Notes: a model not told the origin generated them from the letters alone. A stretch of 64,000 bases of DNA from Streptomyces sp. P9-A2 (GCF_036634175.1 NZ_JAZIFX010000001.1:7378001-7442000); one strand, 5' to 3'. Positions 42,733 to 53,518 are shown, counted from the first letter of the stretch. Made by a program: numbers and translations.

Positions 42733-43305
42733 TTACGAGCCCTGTTCCCGGGAGCCCGCACGCAGCCGCGGCGCCCGCGCCCCCGCGTCCACGGGAACGC
42801 CGTCCCCCCGTTCCACCTCCGCCGCCAGCTCCCGGGCCCAGGCGACGACACCGCCGACGTCGATCCCGTACGGACGCGGCTCTTCGGTGCCCGCAGCCCA
42901 TTCCTCGGCCGAGCCCGCCCCGCGCCGCAGCAGCCGGGCTCCGCCGGTCGTGTTCCCGCGCGCCGCGTGCGTGAGCCCGACGGCGAGCTGGGCGAGCCCC
43001 CGCCACAGCTCCCGCTCCTTCTCCGGCCCCGACTTCCAGGCGTCCTCGAACACCTCGTGCGCGTGGAACGGCTTCCCCTCGTCCAGCAGGCGTTGTGCCT
43101 CGGCGACGCTCTCCAGCGGCGGCCGGACCACCCCCTCCGGCTGCCGGGGCACCCCCCGTGCCCCGTATGACAGTGGTCGGCCCAGCCCGTCCCGGGGCCG
43201 CGCGCTGCGCGCCCGCCCGTCACCGTCCCGGTCGCGCACATCGCCCGCCCGGCCGGAGGCGGACCTGTCCTCCTGGTCCCATGAGGTGCTGTCCATGCTT
43301 CCCAT
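42733..43305 (-). CDS. DUF309 domain-containing protein
   Basis: ATG 43305 gives 190 residues (ATG 43296 also possible). The HxxHE-type motif FHAHEVFEDAWK and the helical LWRGLAQLAVGLTHAARGN identify DUF309. The first 80 residues are charged and low in complexity. Function unknown; the stop codon is TAA, rare here. Confidence 0.82.
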   Translation of the reverse strand: MGSMDSTSWDQEDRSASGRAGDVRDRDGDGRARSARPRDGLGRPLSYGARGVPRQPEGVVRPPLESVAEAQRLLDEGKPFHAHEVFEDAWKSGPEKERELWRGLAQLAVGLTHAARGNTTGGARLLRRGAGSAEEWAAGTEEPRPYGIDVGGVVAWARELAAEVERGDGVPVDAGARAPRLRAGSREQGS

Positions 43306-43404
43306 ACCCCGATTGTCCCGTGCCCGGACCGCTTTCGGCCCGGCCGGGACCGTGGGGTAAAGTACTGATCGAGCGATCACGCGGTTCACCGCATGTGAGC
43401 GCAC

Positions 43405-43478
<74 letters not shown>

Positions 43479-43515
43479 CGGTGACGTCGGATTGTGTCGG
43501 ACAACTCCGCAGCTC

Positions 43516-43539
43516 AGGGCCATCCTCGGATGGCCCTTT
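43516..43539 (+). terminator. intrinsic terminator after tRNA-Pro copy 2
   Basis: AGGGCCATCC-TC-GGATGGCCCT stem (43516-43537) followed by TT, 37 bases after the tRNA. Confidence 0.85.
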
Positions 43540-43710
43540 CGGCGTTCGGCCGGTTCATGTCGCTTCCGGGCGGCCGGGAACGCCTCGCGCGTCGTGACCG
43601 TACCGGCGTCCGGGAGGTGCCGCACGTCATGGACGGTGCGCCGGTCGTGGACGGTGCACCGGTCCACGGACCATACTGATCAGGCCCCTGACCACTCACA
43701 GAACGACTCC

Positions 43711-44862
43711 ATGGTCAAAAACAGCACTTCCACGCCCACCGTCCCCGACACCGTATGGCTGGCGCGCGGACGCCATCCGGGCCCCGAGCCCGAACTCGAC
43801 GTCCGGCGCAACCTCATCGCCCTCAAGGCGGCCGGGGGTCTCGACGACTTCCTGGAGCTCGACCCCGCCGAGGCGGTCCGGTCCACCGTCCTGTACCCCC
43901 GGGACGCCTCCGCCGACCCCGGCCCGTCGGCCCGCCGCCTCTTCGAAGCCCGCTGGCGGGTGGCCGAGGACGTCACGGTGCGCGCCCAGCTGACCACGTA
44001 CGATCCCCAGGCCCGCGGGGACGGGGCCGAAGGCGCCACCTGGATCCTCGCCGCCGAGGCGGAGCGTGCGTGGGACGCTCGCTGGCCGTCGCCCGCCACC
44101 ATGTTCTGGCCCGACAGCAGCCGGGTCGAGTGGGACCACGACACGGTGCCGGGCGTACGCCTGCGGACGGTGAACCACCTGCCGAAGGACGACGACGAGG
44201 TACGCCGCCGACTGCGGGACTGCGCCCGCAGCAGCTGGTTCGTCCATGTCGTGGTGCACGAGGCGATGACGCCGGACGCGCGCGGGCAGCGGCCGATCGC
44301 GGAGTTCCTGCCGCCGAGCCTGCGGCACCGGGTGGTCGAGCACCGGGGCACCCCCGAGCAGGCCCGGATCGCCGACTTCGCGCTGCAGCGGGAGCTGAAG
44401 TTGCGGATGCCGCGCGGCGGCGCCGTCGTTCTGCCCACGGTGCCGCCGGGACCGGACTACGACCCGGAGCACTTCACGGTGCGCAGCATCTTCCTGGACG
44501 GCTCGGAACCGGTCGAATTCCTCGGCAGGATCATTGAGTTCGCCGCACTGCCGCGGCCCCTGCCGGCCGAGGCCGAGCAGGCCCTGACGCGACTGCGCCG
44601 GGGCTGGCACCTGCTCAGCCCGGAAGAGGAGCTGGCGCACGCCCAGGACATGGTCGCCAGGTACGCCCACGCGCTCGACGTCATGACGGAGTCCCGTGAC
44701 CTGTACCAGGAGGCGGCCGAGGCCGCGCAGGCCGCACTCACCGAGGTGGCCGGTGGCGACGGCGCGCCCCGGCCGCCCGCGCTGAGGCCGGCCGGGGAGG
44801 ACGGCACGCTGCTGGGCCCGCTGACGAAGGCGTTCGGCCGCTTCCGGGGCACGAACAAGTAG
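43711..44862 (+). CDS. hypothetical protein
   Basis: ATG 43711 gives 383 residues; the frame upstream runs into the tRNA and is not coding. No domain is recognised. The protein is soluble and acidic, with Trp-rich blocks (TWILAAEAERAWDARW, ATMFWPDSSRVEWDH) and a C-terminal Ala-rich helix (residues about 320-350). It looks like a conserved actinomycete protein of unknown role. Convergent with the GntR gene across a hairpin. Confidence 0.75.
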   Translation: MVKNSTSTPTVPDTVWLARGRHPGPEPELDVRRNLIALKAAGGLDDFLELDPAEAVRSTVLYPRDASADPGPSARRLFEARWRVAEDVTVRAQLTTYDPQARGDGAEGATWILAAEAERAWDARWPSPATMFWPDSSRVEWDHDTVPGVRLRTVNHLPKDDDEVRRRLRDCARSSWFVHVVVHEAMTPDARGQRPIAEFLPPSLRHRVVEHRGTPEQARIADFALQRELKLRMPRGGAVVLPTVPPGPDYDPEHFTVRSIFLDGSEPVEFLGRIIEFAALPRPLPAEAEQALTRLRRGWHLLSPEEELAHAQDMVARYAHALDVMTESRDLYQEAAEAAQAALTEVAGGDGAPRPPALRPAGEDGTLLGPLTKAFGRFRGTNK

Positions 44863-44934
44863 GCCGCCGCGCTCGCGTGGGCGCCAGGCTCCCCGTCCGT
44901 GCGGCCTCTTCGCCGGTCCGCCACGTGACCCGCT

Positions 44935-44961
44935 CCGTGCCGTGCCCCGGACACGGCACGG
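44935..44961. terminator. bidirectional hairpin
   Basis: A perfect 10-bp stem, CCGTGCCGTG and its complement, with a 7-nt loop lies between the convergent hypothetical and GntR genes. Confidence 0.8.
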
Positions 44962-44968
44962 CACCGGC

Positions 44969-45754
44969 TCAGGACCTGACCAGCAGCTGGAAGTCGAACG
45001 AGTAGCGCGAGGCGCGGTAGACGTGGGCCGCGTACTCCACCGCGCGGCCCGTGTCGTCGTAGGCGGTGCGGTGCATGGTGAGCAGGGCGGCGCCCTCCTG
45101 CTCGTCCAGACGGGACGCCTCCCCGGCGGTGGCCGAGCGGGCGCCGACGGTCTGCCGGGCGCTGTGCAGGGTGATGCCCGCCGCGCGCATCATGCGGTAC
45201 AGGCCGGTCGACTCCAGCCGGGCGTCGTCCAGTTCCAGCAGGTCCGGCGGGAGGTAGTTGCAGAGGAGGGCGACCGGCCGGCCGTGGGTGTGGCGCAGGC
45301 GTTCGAGGAGAACCGTTTCCGCACCCTCGGGGAGGCCGAGGGCCGCCGCCACGCCGGGGGGCGCCGGGACCGTCTCGTGGCGGACGACCTGCGTACTCGG
45401 GCCCTGGCCGGCCGCCTCCAGGTCGTCGTAGAGGCTGCTGAGCTCAAGGGGGCGCCTGACCTGGCTGTGCACCACCTGGGTGCCCACCCCACGCCGCCGG
45501 ACCAGCAGTCCCTTGTCGACGAGTGACTGGATGGCCTGGCGGACCGTGGGGCGGGACAGCCCGAGGCGTACCGAGAGATCGACCTCGTTGCCCAGGAGGT
45601 TGCCCGGGGCGAGGTCGCCGCGCGTGATCGCCGCCTCCAGCTGCTGGGCGAGCTGGTGGTACAACGGCACCGGACTGCCCCGGTCCAGGACGAAGTCCAG
45701 TGAGCCGATCGCGGGTTCGGTCAGGGCACGGGCCCGGTCACCGGTCTTCGCCAT
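44969..45754 (-). CDS. GntR/HutC-family regulator of the inositol cluster
   Basis: 261 residues. N-terminal winged HTH (VPLYHQLAQQLEAAITRGDL, GLSRPTVRQAIQSLVDKGLL) and a UTRA ligand-binding domain (about residues 115-255). It is last in the leftward iol gene series but separated from mmsA by a terminator-like hairpin, so it may have its own promoter. It probably represses the iol genes and senses an inositol catabolite; the inverted repeat at 52292-52357 is a candidate operator. Confidence 0.9.
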   Translation of the reverse strand: MAKTGDRARALTEPAIGSLDFVLDRGSPVPLYHQLAQQLEAAITRGDLAPGNLLGNEVDLSVRLGLSRPTVRQAIQSLVDKGLLVRRRGVGTQVVHSQVRRPLELSSLYDDLEAAGQGPSTQVVRHETVPAPPGVAAALGLPEGAETVLLERLRHTHGRPVALLCNYLPPDLLELDDARLESTGLYRMMRAAGITLHSARQTVGARSATAGEASRLDEQEGAALLTMHRTAYDDTGRAVEYAAHVYRASRYSFDFQLLVRS

Positions 45755-45803
45755 GGGCGTACCTTCCTGTTGAGGGCGCTGTCGAGGGCAGGGCCAGAGC
45801 CTC

Positions 45804-45852
45804 TCCGCTCGGACGACGCCGGGTCCGCGGGGTCCGGCATCGTCCGAGCGGA
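45804..45852 (-). terminator. hairpin between mmsA and the GntR gene
   Basis: A 13-bp perfect outer stem (TCCGCTCGGACGA and its complement) with an inner GCCGG/CCGGC stem, 26 bp after the mmsA stop. Confidence 0.85.
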
Positions 45853-45877
45853 AGACCCCGGCCCGGGAGACGGGGGG

Positions 45878-47371
<1,494 letters not shown>

Positions 47372-47454
47372 GAGAGCGGACGACCTTTCACGTGCGGTGA
47401 GTTGAATCGGGAGCGGGGGCTCGAGTGCCGGGCCCGGGGTGAGGCAGGAGCGGT

Positions 47455-49326
47455 TCAGAGGTGCCGGCGGCGGCCGGCGACCTGGGCGTCGTACCGCTCG
47501 CGTGCCCGGACGGCGGCCTCGCGGGAGGCGACCTCGGCGACCGGCACGTCCCACCAGGCCTCGGCCGGGGGAGCGGTGGGCGCCGGGTCCGTTTCGACGT
47601 ACACGCAGGTCGGACGCTCGGCGGTACGGGCCTCGGCCAGGGCGTGGCGCAGCTCCCGCACGGTTTTGGCGCGCAGCACGTCCATGCCCAGGCTGGCCGC
47701 GTTCGCCGCGAGGTCCACGGGCAGCGGGGCACCGGTGAAGGTGCCGTCCTCGGCCCGGTACCGGTAGGCGGTGCCGAAGCGCTCGCCGCCGGTCTCCTCG
47801 GACAGGCCGCCGATGGAGGCGTACCCGTGGTTCTGGATCAGCACCATCTTCACGGGCAGCCGCTCCTGGACGGCCGTGACGATCTCGGTCGGCATCATCA
47901 GGTACGTGCCGTCGCCGACCAGCGCCCACACGGGCGTGCCGGGCGCGGCCTGCCGGACGCCGATCGCGGCCGGGATCTCGTAGCCCATGCAGGAGTAGCC
48001 GTACTCGAGGTGGTACTGGCGCGGGCTGCGCGCGCGCCACAGTTTGTGCAGGTCGCCGGGGAGCGAGCCGGCCGCGTTGATCACCACGTCGGTCTCGTCC
48101 ACGATCGCGTCCAGCGCGCCGAGGACCTGGGTCTGCGTCGGTACGGCGCTCTCGTCGTCGGCGCGGTAGGCGGCTTCGACGACCTGTTCCCAGCGCTCCT
48201 TGCCGGCGCGGTACTCCTCCTCGTACGCCGCGTCCACGCGGTGCCCGGCCAGTTCCCCGGCCAGCGCCTCCAGACCGGCCCGCGCGTCGCACACCAGAGT
48301 GCGCGCCGCCAGCTTGTGGGCGTCGAAGCCGGTGATGTTGAGGTTGAGGAAGCGCACGTCCGGGTCGGCGAAGAGGGTGCCGGAGGCGGTGGTGAAATCG
48401 GTGTACCGGGTGCCGACGCCGATCACCAGGTCGGCGGTGCGGGCCAGTCCGTCGCTCACCGCCGTGCCGGTGTGGCCGATGCCGCCCAGGTCGGCCGGGT
48501 GGTCGTGGCGCAGAGAGCCCTTGCCGGCCTGGGTGGAGGCGACCGGGATGCCGGTGGCCTCCACGAAGGCCTTCAGCGCCCCCTCGGCCTCGCTGTGGTG
48601 GACCCCGCCGCCCGCGACGATCAGCGGACGCCGGGCGGCCCGTACGGCCCGCACCGCCGCCTCCAGCTCGACCGGGTCCGGCGCCGGACGCCGTACCCGC
48701 CAGACGCGGTCGGCGAAGAACTCCTCCGGCCAGTCGTACGCCTCGGCCTGTACGTCCTGCGGCAGGGCGAGGGTGACGGCACCGGTCTCGGCCGGATCGG
48801 CGAGCACCCGCACCGCGTTCAGCGCGGACGCGATCAGCGCCTCGGGGCGGTTGATCCGGTCGAAGTAGCGGGAGACGGGACGCAGCGTGTCGTTGACGGA
48901 CACGTCCGCCTCGACCGGATGCTCCAGCTGCTGGAGCAGCGGGTCCGCCGCGTGCGAGGCGAAGTAGTCGCCGGGGAGCAGCAGCACCGGCAGCCGGTTG
49001 ACGGTGGCGAGCGCGGCGCCGGTGACCAGGTTGGTCGCGCCGGGGCCGATCGACGTCGTCACGGCCTGCGCCGACAGCCGGTTGAGCTGGCGGGCGTGGG
49101 CGACGGCCGCGTGCACCATGGACTGCTCGTTGCGGCCCTGGTGGTACGGCATGACATCGGCGTACTCGACGAGCGCCTGCCCGACGCCCGCCACGTTGCC
49201 GTGGCCGAAGATGCCCCAGGTGCCCGCGATCAGCCGGTGCCGTACGCCGTCCCGCTCGGTGTACTGGGCGGCCAGGAACCGCACGAGTGCCTGGGCGGTC
49301 GTCAGTCGGCGGGTGGCGGCGCTCAT
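47455..49326 (-). CDS. iolD: 3D-(3,5/4)-trihydroxycyclohexane-1,2-dione hydrolase
   Basis: A 623-residue ThDP-dependent enzyme. IFGHGNVAGVGQAL and YHQGRNEQSMVHAA (ThDP Glu region) are characteristic; the metal-binding GDGTYLMMP lies near residue 480. It opens the cyclitol ring of the trione to 5-deoxyglucuronate. ATG 49326 overlaps the iolB stop by 4 bp. Confidence 0.96.
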   Translation of the reverse strand: MSAATRRLTTAQALVRFLAAQYTERDGVRHRLIAGTWGIFGHGNVAGVGQALVEYADVMPYHQGRNEQSMVHAAVAHARQLNRLSAQAVTTSIGPGATNLVTGAALATVNRLPVLLLPGDYFASHAADPLLQQLEHPVEADVSVNDTLRPVSRYFDRINRPEALIASALNAVRVLADPAETGAVTLALPQDVQAEAYDWPEEFFADRVWRVRRPAPDPVELEAAVRAVRAARRPLIVAGGGVHHSEAEGALKAFVEATGIPVASTQAGKGSLRHDHPADLGGIGHTGTAVSDGLARTADLVIGVGTRYTDFTTASGTLFADPDVRFLNLNITGFDAHKLAARTLVCDARAGLEALAGELAGHRVDAAYEEEYRAGKERWEQVVEAAYRADDESAVPTQTQVLGALDAIVDETDVVINAAGSLPGDLHKLWRARSPRQYHLEYGYSCMGYEIPAAIGVRQAAPGTPVWALVGDGTYLMMPTEIVTAVQERLPVKMVLIQNHGYASIGGLSEETGGERFGTAYRYRAEDGTFTGAPLPVDLAANAASLGMDVLRAKTVRELRHALAEARTAERPTCVYVETDPAPTAPPAEAWWDVPVAEVASREAAVRARERYDAQVAGRRRHL

Positions 49327-50240
49327 ACGGACCTCTCGGGGGCGGTGTAGAGGGGCAGGCGGGGGTCGACGGGCTGGTCGGGCCAGGTGGAGCGGATCCA
49401 GGCGTGCTCGGGGTGGTCGCAGATCAGCCAGGCGCGTTCGTCCCCGGGGCCCGCCATGACGTTGAGGTAGTACATGTGGTGGCCGGGCACGGCCATGGAC
49501 GGCCCGTGCCAGCCGTCCGGGATGAGCACCACGTCGCCGTCGCGCACCTCGGCCAGTACGTCCGTGTCCCGGCCCGGACCGGACGGGGAGACCCGCTGGT
49601 AGCCGAGGCCGGGGATGCCGTCGTGGTCCGCGAACTCGAAGTAGTAGATCTCCTCCAGCACGGACTCCTCGCCCGGCCGGTGCTCGTCGTGCTTGTGCGG
49701 CGGGAACGACGACCAGTTGCCGCCCGGGGTGATCACCTCGACCGCGATCAGCTTGTCGCACTCGAACCCCTGTCCCGCATCGCCTCCGGCGGGGGCCGCG
49801 GCCCCGAAGTTGTTGACCTGGCGGGAGCAGTTGCCGGTGCCGCGCAGTTCCACGGGGACGCCGGACGCCGGTCCGTAGCGGGCGGGCAGCCGCCGGGCGC
49901 AGCGGGCGCCGGTGAGCGCGAACCGTCCGCCGCCCGTCGACGTGACGGTCGCGCGGGCGTCGCGCGGTACGTAGGCGAAGTCGCTGACGCCGTCGAACAC
50001 GCTCGTGCGGCCGGCGAGGTCGAACGTGTCGTGGCCGAAGTCGTCGGCGGCGGCGACCGTGCAGCCGCCGCTGAGCGGCAGCACGATCCACTCGCTCTCG
50101 CCGGTGTCGAAGGTGTGCGTGCCGCCCGGCTCCAGCTCCAGCACGCGCAGGCTGGAATGACTCCAGCCGGCCGACTCCGGAGTCACGTCGACGAGGTACG
50201 GGCCGGCCGGGGCACGGTCCGCGGGAAGGTGATGTGTCAT
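49323..50240 (-). CDS. iolB: 5-deoxy-glucuronate isomerase
   Basis: ATG 50240 gives 305 residues. The bicupin protein contains the metal-ligand region FPPHKHDEHRPGEESVLEE (H-x-H...E) and PDGWHGPSMAVPGHHMYYLN. It isomerises 5-deoxyglucuronate to 2-deoxy-5-keto-gluconate. An upstream in-frame start through the 18-bp repeats (VTGKAAM) is possible. Coupled to iolD. Confidence 0.95.
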   Translation of the reverse strand: MTHHLPADRAPAGPYLVDVTPESAGWSHSSLRVLELEPGGTHTFDTGESEWIVLPLSGGCTVAAADDFGHDTFDLAGRTSVFDGVSDFAYVPRDARATVTSTGGGRFALTGARCARRLPARYGPASGVPVELRGTGNCSRQVNNFGAAAPAGGDAGQGFECDKLIAVEVITPGGNWSSFPPHKHDEHRPGEESVLEEIYYFEFADHDGIPGLGYQRVSPSGPGRDTDVLAEVRDGDVVLIPDGWHGPSMAVPGHHMYYLNVMAGPGDERAWLICDHPEHAWIRSTWPDQPVDPRLPLYTAPERSV

Positions 50241-50254
50241 GGCAGCCTTTCCGG

Positions 50255-50308
50255 TCACAGCAGGCTCACGGCTCACAGCAGGCTCATGTCTCACAGCAGG
50301 CTCACGGC
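50255..50308 (-). repeat. 18-bp triplicated repeat over the aldolase-gene stop codon
   Basis: Three 18-bp units start at 50255, 50273 and 50291, each beginning TCACAGCAGGCTCA. The 50291 copy encodes the real C-terminus and stop (SLL, TGA). The other two lie downstream and, because 18 is a multiple of three, place two more in-frame TGA codons after it. Confidence 0.9.
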
Positions 50309-51166
50309 CGTGTCCACCGCTTCCTCCACACTGCCCCCGGCCGGGTAGAGCAGTGAGCGGCCGACGACCATGCCCTGCACGGAGGGCAGCTTCAGCGCCT
50401 TGCCCCACCGCTCGTAGGCCGCCTCCTGGTCGCCGACCTCCCCGCCGAGCAGGACGACGGGCAGCGTGGAGGCGCGCAGGACCTCCGCCATGTCGTCGGC
50501 GTTCTCGGTGACGGGGAGTTTCAGCCAGGTGTAGGCGGAGGTGCCGCCGAGGCCGGAGGCTATGGCGATGGAGCGGGTGACGGCCTCGGCGGACAGGTCG
50601 TTGCGGACCTTGCCGTCGACCCGGCGCGAGATGAACGGCTCCACGAACACCGGGAGCCGGCGTTCGGCCATGGCGTCGACGGCGCGGGCGGTGGACTCCA
50701 GGGTGCTCAGGGAGCCCGGGTCGTCGTAGTCGATGCGGACCAGCAGCTTGCCCGCGTCGAAGCCGAAGCGCTCGATGTCCTCGGGGCGGTGCCCCGTGAA
50801 GCGGTCGTCCATCTCGAAGGCCGAGCCGGCCAGACCGCCGCGGTTCATCGACCCCATGACGACCTTGTTCTCGAGCGCGCCGAGCAGCAGCAGGTCCTCG
50901 AGGATGTCGGCGGTGGCCAGCACCCCGTCGACGCCGGGCCGGGACAGTGCGACGCACAGCCGTTCCAGCAGACCGGCACGGTCGGCCATGGCCAGGCGCC
51001 GGTCGCCGATGCCGAGCGCACCCCGCGCGGGGTGGTCGGCGGCCACGATCATCAGCCGGCCGCTGTCGCCGATCAGCGGACGGCGGGCTCGGCGGGCCGC
51101 CGCCTCGGCGACGGCCTCCGGATTCCGGGCCCGGACCGTGGGAAGGTCGGAGATGCTGAGGTTCAA
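50291..51166 (-). CDS. Cgl0159-like (beta/alpha)8 aldolase-family protein of the iol operon
   Basis: No ATG or GTG fits; TTG 51166 with GGAG seven bases upstream gives 291 residues (LNLSISDLPTVRARNP). LMIVAADHPARGALG, KLLVRIDYDDPGS, PVFVEPFISRR and a Lys in YTWLKLPVTE are consistent with a class I-type TIM-barrel aldolase. It stands where iolJ would be expected, so it probably cleaves 2-deoxy-5-keto-gluconate 6-phosphate; this is inference. Thirteen bases separate it from the iolC stop. Confidence 0.85.
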   Translation of the reverse strand: MNLSISDLPTVRARNPEAVAEAAARRARRPLIGDSGRLMIVAADHPARGALGIGDRRLAMADRAGLLERLCVALSRPGVDGVLATADILEDLLLLGALENKVVMGSMNRGGLAGSAFEMDDRFTGHRPEDIERFGFDAGKLLVRIDYDDPGSLSTLESTARAVDAMAERRLPVFVEPFISRRVDGKVRNDLSAEAVTRSIAIASGLGGTSAYTWLKLPVTENADDMAEVLRASTLPVVLLGGEVGDQEAAYERWGKALKLPSVQGMVVGRSLLYPAGGSVEEAVDTAVSLL

Positions 51167-51179
51167 GGAAGTACTCCGT

Positions 51180-52178
51180 TCAGGACTGGCTCGGCAGGCT
51201 CGTGCCGCCCGGCGGCACGACCCCCGCGAGGAGGTCCGCCACCTCGGCTTCGGTGGGCATGGCGGACGAACAGGCCAGGCGTGAGGCGACGAGGGCGCCG
51301 GCGGCGTTGGCGTGGCGCATGGTCCGCTCCAGGTCCCAGCCCGAGAGCAGACCGTGGCAGAGCGACCCGCCGAAGGCGTCACCCGCGCCGAGGCCGTTGA
51401 CCACGTCGACCGGGACCGGCGGCACCTCGGCACGGGTGCCGTCGCGGTGCACGGCGAGCACGCCCCGGGGGCCCTGCTTGACGACGGCGAGCTCCACGCC
51501 GGCCGCCAGCAGCGCCTCGGCGCAGGCCTCGGGCTCGCGCACTCCGGTGGCGACCTCGCACTCGTCGAGGTTGCCGACCGCGACCGTGGCGTGCCGCAGG
51601 GCCTGACGGTAGTAGGGACGGGCTTCGTCGGGGTCGCGCCAGAACATCGGGCGCCAGTCCAGGTCGAACACGGTGGTACCCGCCTTGGCACGGGCCTCGA
51701 GCGCGTCGAGCGTCGCCGAGCGGCTCGGCTCCTCGCTCAGACCGGTGCCGGTGATCCAGAAGATCCCGGCCTCGCGTACGGCGGCGAGATCCAGCTCGGC
51801 GGTGTGGATCTCCAGGTCGGGAGCCTTGGGCCGGCGGTAGAAGTACAGCGGGAAGTCGTCCGGCGGAAAGATCTCGCAGAAGGTGACCGGCGTCGGATAC
51901 GCGGCGACCGGGGTGACCCACCGGTCGTCGACGCCGAAGTCCTTCAGGGCCTCGTGCAGATAGGTGCCGAAGGGATCGTCTCCCGTACGGGTGATCACGG
52001 CCGTCGAGCGGCCGAGCCGGGCGGCGGCGACCGCCACGTTCGCGGCCGAACCGCCGAGGAACTTTCCGAATGTTTCGACCTTTGTCAGCGGAACGCCGGT
52101 CTCCAGTGGGTAAAGGTCGACCCCGATGCGGCCCATGGTGATCAGGTCGAAATACTGTGGTGCGTCTGAGTCGGTCAT
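51180..52178 (-). CDS. iolC: 5-dehydro-2-deoxygluconokinase
   Basis: A 332-residue PfkB/ribokinase-family sugar kinase. N-terminal FLGGSAANVAVAAARLG and the catalytic GLGAGDAFGGSLCHGL (Asp base) are clear. It phosphorylates 2-deoxy-5-keto-gluconate. It is the first gene of the leftward iol transcript, starting from the divergent promoter region at 52179-52495. Confidence 0.94.
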   Translation of the reverse strand: MTDSDAPQYFDLITMGRIGVDLYPLETGVPLTKVETFGKFLGGSAANVAVAAARLGRSTAVITRTGDDPFGTYLHEALKDFGVDDRWVTPVAAYPTPVTFCEIFPPDDFPLYFYRRPKAPDLEIHTAELDLAAVREAGIFWITGTGLSEEPSRSATLDALEARAKAGTTVFDLDWRPMFWRDPDEARPYYRQALRHATVAVGNLDECEVATGVREPEACAEALLAAGVELAVVKQGPRGVLAVHRDGTRAEVPPVPVDVVNGLGAGDAFGGSLCHGLLSGWDLERTMRHANAAGALVASRLACSSAMPTEAEVADLLAGVVPPGGTSLPSQS

Positions 52179-52495
52179 CGAGCGAAGCTCCTCGAACTGC
52201 TGGGGATGCGGGTCCCGAGGTGCCCTGCCACGGTGGGGACGTGGAAGCCAGGGACCTGCCGCCCCTCAGGTGTAGGTCTCGGAGGGCGGCCCTGTCAATA
52301 GTTTGTACTTACATTCGGACTAGCTGGTGAACTGATGTCTTAACAAAGTATTGACAGAGTGCGCGCCAGGGGATTTGATCCCGTCCCAACACGCCAGGTG
52401 TTTCGCACGACGACACAGACCCGGACGTCCGAGGCTCCGGGGAGGATTCTCGGACCCGCCCTTTTTCCGCGTAGCACAGTGAGGTGCAGGCAAAG
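52179..52495. promoter_or_regulatory. divergent iol promoter region with long inverted repeat
   Basis: Arms CTGTCAATAGTTTGT (52292-52306) and ACAAAGTATTGACAG (52343-52357) are reverse complements except at one base, 36 bp apart. Each arm contains TTGACA pointing outward, a consensus -35. Rightward, TTTGAT at 52374-52379 is 17 bp from TTGACA and may be the -10. Leftward, a -10 would fall near 52270-52275 (CTACAC). A regulator, likely the GntR protein, could block both promoters here. Confidence 0.7.
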
Positions 52496-53518
52496 ATGGA
52501 CCGCTCTTCTCAGAACCGCCCCCGCAGAATCGCGCCCTTCGTCGCGGTGGCCGCGGCGGCCGCGCTGACCCTCGCCGGCTGCTCCAGTGGCTCCGGTGGC
52601 AAGAAGGCCGAGGAAGGCGGCGGCGACGGCGCATCGGCCGGCAAGGCGAACACGCCGCAGATGACGGTCGCCCTCGTGACCCACCAGGCGCCCGGCGACA
52701 CGTTCTGGGACATCGTCCGCAAGGGCGCCGAGGCCGCCGCGGCCAAGGACAACGTCAAGCTCATCTACTCCGCCGACCCGAACGCCGGCAACCAGGCCAA
52801 CCTGGTGCAGAACGCGATCGACCAGAAGGTCGACGGCATCGCCGTCACCCTCGCCAAGCCGGACGCGCTCAAGAGCGTCCTCGGCAAGGCGGAGAAGGCG
52901 GGCATACCCGTCGTCGGACTCAACTCCGGACTGAGCGACTGGAAGGACCTCGGCCTGCTGGAGTTCTTCGGCCAGGACGAGTCCGTGGCCGGCGAGGCCT
53001 TCGGCAAGAAGCTCAACGAGGTCGGCGCCAAGAACACCGTCTGTGTCATCCACGAGCAGGGCAACGTCGGCCTGACCCAGCGCTGCGACGGCCTGAAGAA
53101 GACCTTCGAGGGCAACACCCAGATCCTCAACGTCAACGGCGTCGACAGGCCGTCGGTGAAGTCGACGATCACCGCCAAGCTCAAGCAGGACTCCTCCGTC
53201 GACTACGTCGCCACCCTCGGCGCACCCTTCGCGCCGACCGCGGTGCAGTCGGTGGGCGACGCCGGCAGCAAGGCGAAGGTCGCCACCTTCGACCTCAACA
53301 AGGACCTGACCAAGGCGATCAAGGCCGGCGACATCGAGTTCGCCGTGGACCAGCAGCCCTACCTCCAGGGCTACCTGGCCATCGACGGCCTGTGGCTCTA
53401 CAAGAACAACGGCAACTACAGCGGCGGAGGTGAGCAGCCGGTGCTGACCGGCCCCGCGTTCGTCGACAAGTCCAACGTCGACGCGGTCTCCGAGTACGCC
53501 GCGAAGGGCACTCGGTGA
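52496..53518 (+). CDS. sugar (inositol) ABC transporter substrate-binding lipoprotein
   Basis: ATG 52496 (340 residues; GTG 52484 possible). Signal peptide with lipobox LAGC at about residues 23-26, then a Gly/Lys/Glu linker. The type I periplasmic binding domain begins MTVALVTHQAPGDTFWDIVR and includes KVDGIAVTLAKPDALK. It resembles ribose/inositol binding proteins. Position opposite iolC indicates myo-inositol as ligand. Confidence 0.92.
   Translation: MDRSSQNRPRRIAPFVAVAAAAALTLAGCSSGSGGKKAEEGGGDGASAGKANTPQMTVALVTHQAPGDTFWDIVRKGAEAAAAKDNVKLIYSADPNAGNQANLVQNAIDQKVDGIAVTLAKPDALKSVLGKAEKAGIPVVGLNSGLSDWKDLGLLEFFGQDESVAGEAFGKKLNEVGAKNTVCVIHEQGNVGLTQRCDGLKKTFEGNTQILNVNGVDRPSVKSTITAKLKQDSSVDYVATLGAPFAPTAVQSVGDAGSKAKVATFDLNKDLTKAIKAGDIEFAVDQQPYLQGYLAIDGLWLYKNNGNYSGGGEQPVLTGPAFVDKSNVDAVSEYAAKGTR

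Noticed and set aside
52484..52498. GTG 52484 as start of the binding protein
   Set aside because: No ribosome site fits it; ATG 52496 gives a normal lipoprotein signal peptide. It remains a minor alternative.
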